A stretch of 39,449 nt of DNA from Chitinophagales bacterium (GTDB taxonomy: Bacteria; Bacteroidota; Bacteroidia; Chitinophagales; Saprospiraceae), in assembly GCA_026928325.1 (NCBI GenBank), contig JAIXKS010000070.1, positions 1-39,449 on the forward strand. The letters run 5' to 3'. Position 1 is the first letter of the stretch. Each line of letters starts with the position of its first letter. Below are positions 25,739 to 33,821 of the stretch, one piece after another. A program made the translations under genes and the position numbers. The notes under the pieces were generated by a model that saw only the letters and a program-made list of their open reading frames with translations, was not told where the DNA came from and did no database searches.

Positions 25739-27524
25739 GAGGCTGTCCGAAAAGGGCAGCTTCTTTTTTATGCGGCTAATTTATTAGGGGGCATAGAAAA
25801 GGTTGAGATGTGGCAATTTTGTAATTTCGTGTGAGTAATGTTATAAAATCGAATAAAATCGACACTGTTTTGGCCAAAAACACGCTCTTTTAATACAGAT
25901 TTTCCAAAAATAGAAGCGAATGCCATCATTTTTCTAAAGTTATGCCCAAGAGCCATAAGGAAAAACTCTAATTCTACTTTCTTTAATCCCGTGAATGTAA
26001 ATCTGTTGAATTTATTATTGCTTTTTAATTGTCCAAACACGGCCTCTACTTCTATCGGGCGTTTACTGCGATGTTTTAGTCCTTTTTCACTGGTCAGCAA
26101 CGCTCTCGCTTCTGATTTTAACTCGTTCAGTTGATGGTTTACCTCAATTTTGCGGTTACCTGCTGCCTTATGACACAGGCTTCTCAATGGACAGCCTTCA
26201 CAGCGCTTCGCTTGATAGTAGGTCACTTTTGACTCATACCCATTACTTGAAATACGTTTTCCTGTACCAATATTTTCCATTCTTTGTCCCATCGGGCAAA
26301 CAAAAAAGTCTTTTTCAGCATTATAAAACAGATTCTGAACCAAAAATGGATTATTTTTCATGGTTCGTTTCTGCTCTTTGTGAAAATAATTGTACTTCAC
26401 ATAAGCTGTAACATTTTTTTCTTTGAGCATTTCGTAGTTTTCTTCGCTTCCATAACCTGCATCGGCAACCACTTCTTGACTTTGCTTTTTATATGCGTTT
26501 TCAAAACTGTCTAAATGGGATTCCAAAGTTGTTGTATCGCCCGGAGTTTGATGGACGGAAACGTGGGTAATAAACTGGTTTTCGGTAGAAATCTGCGTAT
26601 TGTAAGCAGGCTTGAGTTGTCCGTTCTGCATATGATCGTCTTTCAATCGCATGAATGTGGCATCTTTATCCGTTTTACTGTATGAGTTCCTTTTACCTAA
26701 TATCCTTAAATCTTTTTCGTACTTTGACAGTTTGGGAAGATGTTCATCCTGAAGCTTTTGTAATTCTTTTAATTGCTTTTTGGTAGGTTCTTTCAGCTTT
26801 TTATTTAACTCGGAAAGCTTCTCCCGAAGTTCTTCAGAGTTGATTTTCTTTGGTAATTCTTCTTTGTTAGCTTCTTGATTATCAGAATGAATACTGTTTT
26901 CAATATCTGAAAGAATTTTATTGATTTTTCCTTCTAATTTTTCCTTGTATTTTTCTACTGAACCTTTCCATACAAAAGTATAACGATTGGATTTTGCTTC
27001 TATTTTTGTGCCGTCGATATACTGCACATCCAGGCTCACGTAACCCATCTCAACTAACATTTTTACAACTTCGGCAAATAATTTTTGAATATGATTTTTT
27101 AAAATTTTACCTCTAAAGTCATTTATTGTCCTGAAATCCGGTGTAGAATTACCGGAAATATACATAAAATGAATGTTTTCGGTAAGGGCTTTGGCGATTT
27201 TTCTGCATGAATAAACGTTTGACAGGTAGCTATAAAATAGAACTTTAATCATCATTCTCGGATGATATGCCGATGTACCTCCGCCCTTATATAGTTTTAA
27301 AATGTCGCTGATATCCAATGAGTTAACAACGGTATCAATCAATCTAACCGGATGATTTTCAGGAATCTTGTCAAAAATATTAATAGGAAAAAGTTCCGGC
27401 GCATTACCTGTTTGGTTTTTAAATACTACCTTTGCCATAGTTGGTTTTTTATTGCGGCTCTAAGATAATATTTTTAGAGTAAAAATACAACAAAAAAAGG
27501 GTGTCCTACTTTTCGGACACCCTC
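25739..27524 (-). mobile_element. IS1182-family insertion sequence
   Basis: 1786 bp bounded by imperfect inverted repeats: GAGGCTGTCCGAAAAG at the left and the complement of GAGGGTGTCCGAAAAG at the right (15 of 16 bases agree). It carries one intact transposase gene on the minus strand. No target duplication is visible. The element sits exactly between two MITE copies, replacing the ~22-bp palindrome that joins such copies elsewhere in the window. Confidence 0.9.
25768..27438 (-). CDS. IS1182-family transposase
   Basis: 556 aa, full length and uninterrupted. N-terminal DUF772-type domain (PINIFDKIPENHPVRLIDTVV ... YHPRMMIKVLFYSYLSNVYSCRKIAKAL, given in parts) precedes an RNase H-like DDE domain. 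Candidate catalytic residues are D142 (YIDGTKIEA), D326 (VVADAGYGSEENYE) and E465 (EVEAVFGQLK). A lysine-rich coiled-coil insertion lies at about 160-245, and a CxxC-type cluster (CEGCPLRSLC) at about 413-422, both usual for IS1182. Being intact and inside intact ends, it could still be active. Confidence 0.95.
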   Translation of the reverse strand: MAKVVFKNQTGNAPELFPINIFDKIPENHPVRLIDTVVNSLDISDILKLYKGGGTSAYHPRMMIKVLFYSYLSNVYSCRKIAKALTENIHFMYISGNSTPDFRTINDFRGKILKNHIQKLFAEVVKMLVEMGYVSLDVQYIDGTKIEAKSNRYTFVWKGSVEKYKEKLEGKINKILSDIENSIHSDNQEANKEELPKKINSEELREKLSELNKKLKEPTKKQLKELQKLQDEHLPKLSKYEKDLRILGKRNSYSKTDKDATFMRLKDDHMQNGQLKPAYNTQISTENQFITHVSVHQTPGDTTTLESHLDSFENAYKKQSQEVVADAGYGSEENYEMLKEKNVTAYVKYNYFHKEQKRTMKNNPFLVQNLFYNAEKDFFVCPMGQRMENIGTGKRISSNGYESKVTYYQAKRCEGCPLRSLCHKAAGNRKIEVNHQLNELKSEARALLTSEKGLKHRSKRPIEVEAVFGQLKSNNKFNRFTFTGLKKVELEFFLMALGHNFRKMMAFASIFGKSVLKERVFGQNSVDFIRFYNITHTKLQNCHISTFSMPPNKLAA

Positions 27525-27673
27525 AACAAAAAGATCTTAATGAAATGTTGTTCTTTTTTCAAATCTCAACGTTAAAAATACTCGTCATAGTTACCACTAT
27601 GCCTGCGTTTTTTGCCTTGATCTATTAAAAAAACTTCTATTATAATTTAAGCTTTTTATAGACAGAGCACTAG
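27525..27673 (+). repeat. MITE-like repeat, copy 4 (left end lost at the IS)
   Basis: It starts AACAAAAAGATCTTAATG directly after the IS and ends with GACAGAGCACTAG. The first ~13 bases (CTAGTGCTCCGTC) are missing. It also carries short deletions and substitutions near CTATTAAAAAAACTTC. Confidence 0.9.
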
Positions 27674-27691
27674 CATTCGTTTTTTCGAATG
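27674..27691. repeat. Small inverted repeat beside MITE copy 4
   Basis: CATTCGTTTTTTCGAATG: 6-bp arms and a six-T loop, immediately after the MITE. Role unknown. Confidence 0.5.
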
Positions 27692-27707
27692 AAGCATTAA
27701 TGATAGT

Positions 27708-27740
27708 CAATAAATACTCTTTGTAATAAAGTATTTATTG
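27708..27740. repeat. 11-bp perfect inverted repeat
   Basis: CAATAAATACT (27708-27718) and AGTATTTATTG (27730-27740) around an 11-base loop. It lies between MITE copy 4 and the 3' end of hisS. AT-rich, without a T run, so not a standard terminator. Confidence 0.6.
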
Positions 27741-27864
27741 ATTGTAATGGCAGAAAATAATAGTTGAACAGTCATTTTAAAACCAGAGATTTCTCGTAGA
27801 GCTAATGCACTAATTAAAAATGAACATCAAGAATTACCTATTTTTATTTTTATCGCTTTTGAGG

Positions 27865-27922
27865 GGCATTCCACTTTTGAACCCGATTCAAAAGTGCTTT
27901 GAATCAAGGCTGGATGAATGCC
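27865..27922 (-). promoter_or_regulatory. Compound hairpin with two exclusive foldings in the hisS 3' UTR
   Basis: It begins 5 bases after the hisS stop. The inner stem is CACTTTTGAA (27872-27881) with TTCAAAAGTG (27887-27896). The competing stem is GATTCAAA (27885-27892) with TTTGAATC (27898-27905). The outer stem is GGCATTC (27865-27871) with GAATGCC (27916-27922). The two inner stems share bases and cannot coexist. No U-run follows, so it may be a Rho-independent relic, an mRNA-stability element or a processed 3' end. Confidence 0.55.
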
Positions 27923-27926
27923 GTGC

Positions 27927-29282
27927 TTATTCAGACATCATTTCAATAACTTCATCTATTGTAGCGTTGCGTTGGCTTCCGCTGATCATGTTTTTTAAGG
28001 ACACAACACCTTGTTCTCGCTCGCTTTCGCCGATGATAGCTACATAAGGTACATTGCGGGCATTGGCAAAAGACATTTGTTTTTTCATTTTTGCCGGTTC
28101 TGGATAGACATCACAAGGTATGCCTGCTTCACGAATCAATGCAGCTTGCCTGAAAGCAAAATGATGACTGGCCTCATCCAAGGCGATAAATAGTATTTGG
28201 ATATCTTTGGTTACATCTTCGGGAAAGAGATTGAGTTCTTCCATGACATCATAGATGCGTTCCGCACCGAATGAAACACCGACTCCGGACACGTTATTCA
28301 AGCCAAATACACCGGTCAAGTCATCGTATCTGCCACCACCACCGATGCTACCCATGCTAAAATCTGGGTATGCGCTGGTATCGACCTTTACTTCAAAGAT
28401 ACATCCTGTGTAGTAATTAAGTCCACGTGCCAAGCTGATATCAAATTCGAGTTCAGGTACTGTTCCGTCAAGATATCCAAAGACATTGCGGATTTCCCGG
28501 ACACCAAGACTTCCCTGTTCCAGTTGCTCAAATGCTTGCTCAATGGTATCTAAGGACGTATCGTCTAAGAGTGAAAGCACTTTTTCTGCCTGTTGCGCTG
28601 TGATGCCTTTCGCTATCATTTCGTTGCGTACGCCGTCCCTGCCGATTTTATCGAGTTTGTCAATAGAAATGGTCATTTCCATAAATTTATCGGTAATCCC
28701 AGCGGCTTCGGCAAGCCCATACAGCACTTTGCGGTTGTTAATGAGGATTTTCGCCTTTATACCCAATTTCCTGAAAACGGTTGCATATATCTGTACCAAT
28801 TCGGCTTCATACATGAGAGAATCCGAGCCGACGACATCCACATCACATTGATAAAATTCTTGGTATCTTCCTCTTTGTGGTCGATCGGCTCGCCACACTT
28901 GTTGTATCTGGTATCGCTTAAAAGGCAATTGTATATCATTTTGATGCATGACCACAAATCGCGCAAATGGAACGGTCAAATCATATCTTAATCCGCGTTT
29001 GGATATCTGATTGATGACTTTGGCTGAGGCTTTTTGAATTAAGTCGTCACTGTTGACATCAGCTAGAAAATCACCATTATTCAATACTTTAAACAGGAGT
29101 CTGTCGCCTTCCTCGCCGTATTTTCCTGTTAGCGTAGCAAGGTTTTCCATGGTGGGCGTTTCTATCGGTAGATAGCCAAAAGTCTTAAAGACGGATTCGA
29201 TGACCGAAAAAATATACTTTCGCCTTGCTACCTGTTCCGGTAAAAAATCTCTTGTGCCCTTAGGTATTGATACTTTTGCCAT
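27927..29282 (-). CDS. hisS: Histidyl-tRNA synthetase
   Basis: 451 aa class IIa synthetase charging tRNA-His. Class II core with motif 2 region (FKRYQIQQVWRADRPQRGRYQEFYQCDVD), His-specific motif GLNYYTGCIFEV at about 293-304 and motif 3 (GGGGRYDDLTGVF and VGVSFGAERIYDVM). A C-terminal anticodon-binding alpha/beta domain lies at about 355-451 (DIQILFIALDEASHHFAFRQAALIREAGIPCDVY, in parts). The start MAKVSIPKGTRDFLPEQ is canonical. It follows aspS by 44 bases on the same strand with no promoter box between, so the two synthetases are probably co-transcribed. Confidence 0.95.
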   Translation of the reverse strand: MAKVSIPKGTRDFLPEQVARRKYIFSVIESVFKTFGYLPIETPTMENLATLTGKYGEEGDRLLFKVLNNGDFLADVNSDDLIQKASAKVINQISKRGLRYDLTVPFARFVVMHQNDIQLPFKRYQIQQVWRADRPQRGRYQEFYQCDVDVVGSDSLMYEAELVQIYATVFRKLGIKAKILINNRKVLYGLAEAAGITDKFMEMTISIDKLDKIGRDGVRNEMIAKGITAQQAEKVLSLLDDTSLDTIEQAFEQLEQGSLGVREIRNVFGYLDGTVPELEFDISLARGLNYYTGCIFEVKVDTSAYPDFSMGSIGGGGRYDDLTGVFGLNNVSGVGVSFGAERIYDVMEELNLFPEDVTKDIQILFIALDEASHHFAFRQAALIREAGIPCDVYPEPAKMKKQMSFANARNVPYVAIIGESEREQGVVSLKNMISGSQRNATIDEVIEMMSE

Positions 29283-29326
29283 ATTTAGTTTTGCGTAAAA
29301 GATGAATCAGATGATCTTTTGAAATT

Positions 29327-31096
29327 TTAATTTCCCTTAGGATTTAATGAAATATACAATTCATTCAATTGGTTATCGTGGATCTCGGCAGGTGCGTCAA
29401 TCATGATGTCTCGACCTTGGTTGTTTTTAGGAAAGGCGATAAAATCTCTAATGGAAGATTGGCCATTCATGACGGCACACAAGCGATCAAATCCGAAAGC
29501 GAGTCCTCCATGAGGCGGTGCGCCATATTCAAAAGCGCCCATCAAAAACCCAAATTGGTTTTCAGCTTCTTCCGGTGTGAATCCGAGTAGTTTGAAGTTT
29601 TTAGCTTGAAGGGCACGATCGTGAATTCGAATAGACCCACCTCCGATTTCGGCACCATTGATGACCATATCGTAAGCATCCGCTTTCAGATTTTTTAGGG
29701 TTTCATGATTACCAGTCATCATATGCGGGATATCTTCTTTTTTAGGTGAGGTAAATGGATGGTGCATGGCATAAAAGCGGGCGGTATCTTCATCCCATTC
29801 CAATAGCGGAAAGTCCATCACCCACAGTGGCTTGAAATCTCCCGGCTTAGCGAGATTCAATCTCTTGCCCATTTCAAGGCGCAATTCGCTGAGTTGTTTC
29901 CTAGTTTTATCCGTTTCGCCACTGAGTATAAAGAGTACATCGCCTTTTTGCGCTCCGAATTTTTCTGCCCAAGATTGTAACACTTCATCACTATAGAACT
30001 TTCCTATGGTGGATTTGATGCTGCCATCTTCTTGATATTTGACATAGACAAGGCCTTTTGCACCAATATTTGGACGTTGAACCCATTCAGTCAGCTCTTT
30101 CATGTCTTTATTGCTATATTGCTCTGCAATGCCTTTGACGCAGATTCCGACTATGAGTTCCGCACTATCAAATACACTGAAATCATGACCTTTTGCAACA
30201 TCATTCATTTCGACAAATTCCATTCCAAAACGCAAATCAGGCTTGTCAGAACCATACAGTCTCATGGCATCATCGTACTTCATCCTCGGAAAATCACCCA
30301 AGTCCATGCCAAGGGTATGTACAAACAGATGTCGAACGAGACCTTCAAAGGTATCCAAGATATCATCAATATGTACGTAGGACATTTCGCAATCTATTTG
30401 AGTAAATTCGGGTTGCCTGTCGGCTCTCAAGTCTTCATCTCTAAAGCACTTGACGATTTGATAATATTTGTCCACACCGGCGACCATGAGCAACTGTTTA
30501 AAGGTCTGTGGCGACTGGGGTAGGGCATAAAATTGCCCAGGATTGAGCCTGGAAGGCACGACGAAATCTCTGGCTCCTTCCGGTGTACTTTTGATTAAAA
30601 ATGGCGTTTCTACCTCGATAAATCCTTGAGTATCTAAATATTTTCGAGTTTCAAGGGAAAGTTTCGACCTAAAAATCATATTGTTTTGAATCGGCGTTCG
30701 GCGTATATCCAAATACCGATATTTCATTCGCAAGTCATCACCACCATCCGACTCGTCCTCTATGGTAAAAGGTGGTACTTTAGACTCGTTGAGGATTTGC
30801 AACGTGGTAACTTCAATTTCTATGTCTCCTGTCGGCCGATTGGGGTTTTTACTCGAACGCTCCTTGACGATACCGATAGTTTGAATGACAAATTCTCTAC
30901 CAAGTTTACGAGCTTGCGTACATAATTCGGCATTTTCATCCATATTGAACACGAGCTGCGTGATCCCATATCTATCGCGTAAATCGACAAAGGTAAGACC
31001 ACCTAAGTCTCTACCTTTTTGCACCCATCCTGAAAGCGTAACTTCTTTACCTAAGTCGGCAATTCTTAACTCACCACAATTGTGACTTCTATACAT
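29327..31096 (-). CDS. aspS: Aspartyl-tRNA synthetase (bacterial type)
   Basis: 589 aa, the normal bacterial length with the GAD insertion. OB-fold anticodon domain at about 1-105 ([39 protein letters not shown]). Motif 2 shows [19 protein letters not shown]; the bacterial GAD domain spans roughly 280-420; motif 3 is [13 protein letters not shown] near 530. It charges tRNA-Asp in the cytosol. Because asnS is also present, it is likely the discriminating type, but gatCAB status is not visible here. Its own TACCTTTG -7 element lies 27 bases upstream. Confidence 0.95.
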   Translation of the reverse strand: MYRSHNCGELRIADLGKEVTLSGWVQKGRDLGGLTFVDLRDRYGITQLVFNMDENAELCTQARKLGREFVIQTIGIVKERSSKNPNRPTGDIEIEVTTLQILNESKVPPFTIEDESDGGDDLRMKYRYLDIRRTPIQNNMIFRSKLSLETRKYLDTQGFIEVETPFLIKSTPEGARDFVVPSRLNPGQFYALPQSPQTFKQLLMVAGVDKYYQIVKCFRDEDLRADRQPEFTQIDCEMSYVHIDDILDTFEGLVRHLFVHTLGMDLGDFPRMKYDDAMRLYGSDKPDLRFGMEFVEMNDVAKGHDFSVFDSAELIVGICVKGIAEQYSNKDMKELTEWVQRPNIGAKGLVYVKYQEDGSIKSTIGKFYSDEVLQSWAEKFGAQKGDVLFILSGETDKTRKQLSELRLEMGKRLNLAKPGDFKPLWVMDFPLLEWDEDTARFYAMHHPFTSPKKEDIPHMMTGNHETLKNLKADAYDMVINGAEIGGGSIRIHDRALQAKNFKLLGFTPEEAENQFGFLMGAFEYGAPPHGGLAFGFDRLCAVMNGQSSIRDFIAFPKNNQGRDIMIDAPAEIHDNQLNELYISLNPKGN

Positions 31097-31123
31097 ATAA
31101 CGTCATTTTTTAATATAATAGCG

Positions 31124-31131
31124 CAAAGGTA
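31124..31131 (-). promoter_or_regulatory. -7 element TACCTTTG of aspS-hisS
   Basis: The minus strand reads TACCTTTG, 27 bases before the aspS ATG, fitting TAnnTTTG. Confidence 0.5.
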
Positions 31132-31278
31132 ATTGAAAGTAACAGATTTTAAAAATACTGATCGTATGTTTATACCTCAATGGGAATCAATAAGTATAAA
31201 ATGCTTCTATTTTTTAGCATCATGTCAAACATTTTGGGTATAAATCTGGTATTAAGTTAAAGGAATAGGCATTGAAAT

Positions 31279-31785
31279 ATGGGTTTAGTAGCTTTGTTTG
31301 AAGAAAGACAGCGATTTACGCAGTGGTGGCTTTGGGTACTGCTAACGGCTGTGAATTTACCGTTTTTATACGGAATATTTCAGCAAATCATCATGGGTGT
31401 TCCTTTTGGAGATAAGCCGATGAGTGACAAGGGATTATTGCTGACTGGTGGTTTGTTATGGTTGGTGGTCATTTTATTTTTTAGCTTAAAATTAGAGACT
31501 CGTATCTATGAAGATCGGATAGAAGTGCGTTTTTTTCCGTTGCAATTAAAAACGAACGTTTATTATTGGGACGATATAGCAAGTGCAGAGCTTCGGACTT
31601 ATGCGCCGTTAAAAGAATACGGAGGCTGGGGTCTTCGATGTAGTTTTTGCGGTTATGGGAAAGCCTTGAATGTTTCAGGAAATCAAGGCCTGCAATTAGT
31701 TTTCAAAGATGGTAAAAAATTGCTTATAGGTACAGGGAAGCAAGAAGTATTGGCTTATGTTTTGGAGCAGATAAAGAAGGGTTAA
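31279..31785 (+). CDS. Two-TM membrane protein with PH-like C-terminal domain
   Basis: 168 aa. Two membrane helices (about 17-38 and 52-72) are followed by a soluble part whose strands (ETRIYEDRIEVRFFPLQLKTNVYYWDDIASAELRTY, in parts about 74-110, then LQLVFKDGKKLLIGTGKQEVLAYVLEQI) look like a bacterial PH domain: beta strands then a closing C-terminal helix. Similar short proteins are common in Bacteroidota and annotated only as hypothetical. No partner gene next to it. No convincing promoter box. Confidence 0.7.
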   Translation: MGLVALFEERQRFTQWWLWVLLTAVNLPFLYGIFQQIIMGVPFGDKPMSDKGLLLTGGLLWLVVILFFSLKLETRIYEDRIEVRFFPLQLKTNVYYWDDIASAELRTYAPLKEYGGWGLRCSFCGYGKALNVSGNQGLQLVFKDGKKLLIGTGKQEVLAYVLEQIKKG

Positions 31786-32034
31786 TGGTTTAAAGGTTTA
31801 AAAAATTTTATTGTTGATTTGTCGATTCGTTAGATTTGTAGAACTGATGAAATTGCTGAATTGATGGATAAATTGTTGGATTTGTATTATAGGTTTAAAG
31901 GTGTAATTTTATTATTGATTCGTGGATCCGTCGAGTTGGTTTAGATCGTTTAATAGGTGGTATCAGTTATGGGAATTCGTTTTCGTTTTGCTCCTATACT
32001 AAAGGTAGCCGAAAATAAATTGGTCAACAGCTGC

Positions 32035-32084
32035 GAAAATCCATTTTGAACCCGTCAGGGTCAGGGCAAACAAAATGGATTTTC
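32035..32084. repeat. 14-bp perfect inverted repeat with 22-base loop
   Basis: GAAAATCCATTTTG (32035-32048) and CAAAATGGATTTTC (32071-32084). The loop AACCCGTCAGGGTCAGGGCA(AA) is far more GC-rich than its surroundings and contains two close CAGGG words. Role unknown. Confidence 0.75.
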
Positions 32085-32206
32085 ATTGTTAGATTTGTTC
32101 CTTTATCATCGATTTGCAGATTCGTTGTGGAATTGTTGAATTGCTGAATCGTTGGATTTGTGGAATTGGAAGATTGGTTTAAAGGTTTAAATTTTACTCT
32201 GATAAG

Positions 32207-32253
32207 CTTAGCGTCTTCGCTAAGTTTGACATTAGCGTTTGTCGTCTCGACAA
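32207..32253. repeat. Two adjacent small hairpins
   Basis: CTTAGCG-tctt-CGCTAAG (32207-32224) and TTGTCG-tct-CGACAA (32239-32253). Both are perfect, with 7- and 6-bp stems. No T run follows either. Confidence 0.55.
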
Positions 32254-32374
32254 CGTGAACTAACTCCGATAATCTCAGTGCTCCTTAGTGGTTAATTTTT
32301 ATTGTTGAATTTTGGAATTGTTGGAATTGTTGAGTTAGAATAATTGGTTTAAAGGTTTAAGGGTTTAATTGGAG

Positions 32375-33725
32375 GGAAGTGTTCAAAAACCTGTGTCATT
32401 TTTTAATTTTAAAGATGTTTTTTATATCGATCTCCATACATATTTATTAATTCCCGTTGTATTGAAGACCATCTTAATGATTTCCTTTTCCAACTTTTAT
32501 CGTTATGGGTTAATGTTAAGTATAGCTGTTTAATAAGTGCTTTTTCTGATGTCCATGCTCCTTTAGACTTTGTTGTTTTGCGCATTAATCTATGAACTGC
32601 TTCTACAGGATTAGTAGTATATATCATCCTTCTGATATGCTGTGAATAATTCATAAAATGCATTAATTCCTCCCAGTTATTATTCCATGATTTTGCTACT
32701 TCTGGATATTTCTCATTCCACTTGGATTCAAATGCATTCATGGCTATTCTTGCACCTGTTTCATTACTTGCTGTATAAACTGCTCGTAAGTCACTATTTA
32801 ATTTTCGAGCGTCTGACCATGCCACAAAACGTGTCGATTGACGTATCATATGTACGATACATCGTTGCACATTGGCTTGTGGATACACTTGGTTAATTAC
32901 TTCTTTAAAGCCTTTTAATCCATCTACACAAAATATAAATACATCTTCTATTCCTCTTCTTTGAAGGTCTTCTAGTATAAGACCCCAATATCTGGCACCT
33001 TCAGCATTATCTACATAAAGTCCCAATATATCTCGCTCTCCATCGCTATCAACACCGTAACAAGTATATATAGCTTTACTTATTATTGTTCCTGATTCTC
33101 TGACTTTAAAATGAATGGCATCTAAGTAAATAATTGGATAACACGATTTAAGAGCTCTATTATGCCAATCATTAATTTCTACCCATACTTTTTCTGTTAT
33201 TGCACTGATAGTGCCTGAACTGACCTCTAAACCATAGATACTAGATAATTGGATACGTATATCTTCTATCGATTGACCCTGTGCGTAAAAACTTAATATA
33301 ATCTTATCTAAACCACTATTGAGTTCTCGTTCCCAATTCTTAACTAATTTAGGTTCGTATTCTCCCTTCCTATCTCTAGGTGTTCTTATTTCTATCTCAC
33401 CTGATTCAGTCCGTATCTTCTTTGATTTTACTCCGTTTTTACGATTTTTAATACCATTTGGTTTTTCGTTTGTTAAATGAGCTTCTATCTCGCCTTCTAG
33501 CGCTTTATTTACAAATCCCTGAAGTAAATCCCTAAATATACTGCCTGCTCCAAAAATACTCCCTCCTTTGTATAACTCGTCTATAAATTTTTGACGAATA
33601 TCTGCATCTGGAATAACCTCCTCTAGTTTATGTCCGAATAATGGATCTTCTTTTTTCTGTTTCATATGTCAAATTTATAATTTATTTTTTAATTATTCTC
33701 TTGACACAGGTTTTTGAACAGTCTC
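32375..33725 (-). mobile_element. IS256-family insertion sequence with 8-bp target duplication
   Basis: 1351 bp. The 24-bp terminal inverted repeats differ only near the tips: GGAAG then TGTTCAAAAACCTGTGTCA on the left, and GAGAC then the same 19 bases on the right (complement). Directly outside, AATTGGAG occurs at both 32367-32374 and 33726-33733, the 8-bp duplication expected of IS256. It carries one intact transposase gene. Everything points to a recent insertion. Confidence 0.93.
32409..33665 (-). CDS. IS256-family (mutator-type) transposase
   Basis: 418 aa, complete. Transposase_mut layout: helical N-terminus with ESGEIEIRTPRDRKGEYEP at about 87-105; DDE residues D182 (IYLDAIHFKVRE), D248 (IFCVDGLKGF) and E355 (TTNPVEAVHRLMRK); and the C-x2-H signature VQRCIVHMIRQSTRFV at about 266-281. 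The start MKQKKEDPLFG lies 60 bases inside the right inverted repeat. No frameshift or stop, so the element may be functional. Confidence 0.96.
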   Translation of the reverse strand: MKQKKEDPLFGHKLEEVIPDADIRQKFIDELYKGGSIFGAGSIFRDLLQGFVNKALEGEIEAHLTNEKPNGIKNRKNGVKSKKIRTESGEIEIRTPRDRKGEYEPKLVKNWERELNSGLDKIILSFYAQGQSIEDIRIQLSSIYGLEVSSGTISAITEKVWVEINDWHNRALKSCYPIIYLDAIHFKVRESGTIISKAIYTCYGVDSDGERDILGLYVDNAEGARYWGLILEDLQRRGIEDVFIFCVDGLKGFKEVINQVYPQANVQRCIVHMIRQSTRFVAWSDARKLNSDLRAVYTASNETGARIAMNAFESKWNEKYPEVAKSWNNNWEELMHFMNYSQHIRRMIYTTNPVEAVHRLMRKTTKSKGAWTSEKALIKQLYLTLTHNDKSWKRKSLRWSSIQRELINMYGDRYKKHL

Positions 33726-33768
33726 AATTGGAGTGATGTTGTGGGTAGTGTTTAAAAATCGGTTCCAA

Positions 33769-33802
33769 CAAAAAAGGCAGCTCTATTGAACTGCCTTTTT
33801 AC
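33769..33802. terminator. Bidirectional terminator after the Omp28-like gene
   Basis: AAAAAGGCAG (33771-33780) pairs perfectly with CTGCCTTTTT (33791-33800) around a 10-base loop, with A/T runs on both sides. It lies 20 bases past the stop of the gene at 33822 (minus strand). Confidence 0.85.
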
Positions 33803-33821
33803 TTTTTAATGCAATTTATAA

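Larger units (their letters stand above)
31786..32374. repeat. Gene-free, repeat-rich stretch
   Basis: Stops in all frames. It contains a 15-base motif GGTTTAAAGGTTTAA at 31787, 31892 (one change), 32176 and 32346, and long tracts built from degenerate TTGTTGAATT/GATTTGTGGAATTG-like words around them. It also holds a 14-bp inverted repeat at 32035-32084 and two small hairpins at 32207-32224 and 32239-32253. The IS256 element is inserted at its right edge. It looks like decayed non-coding repeat DNA. Confidence 0.65.

Noticed and set aside
25739-27524. MITE being derived from the IS1182 element beside it
   Set aside because: The ends differ completely (CTAGTGCTCTGTC against GAGGCTGTCCGAAAAG), so this IS cannot be the parent.
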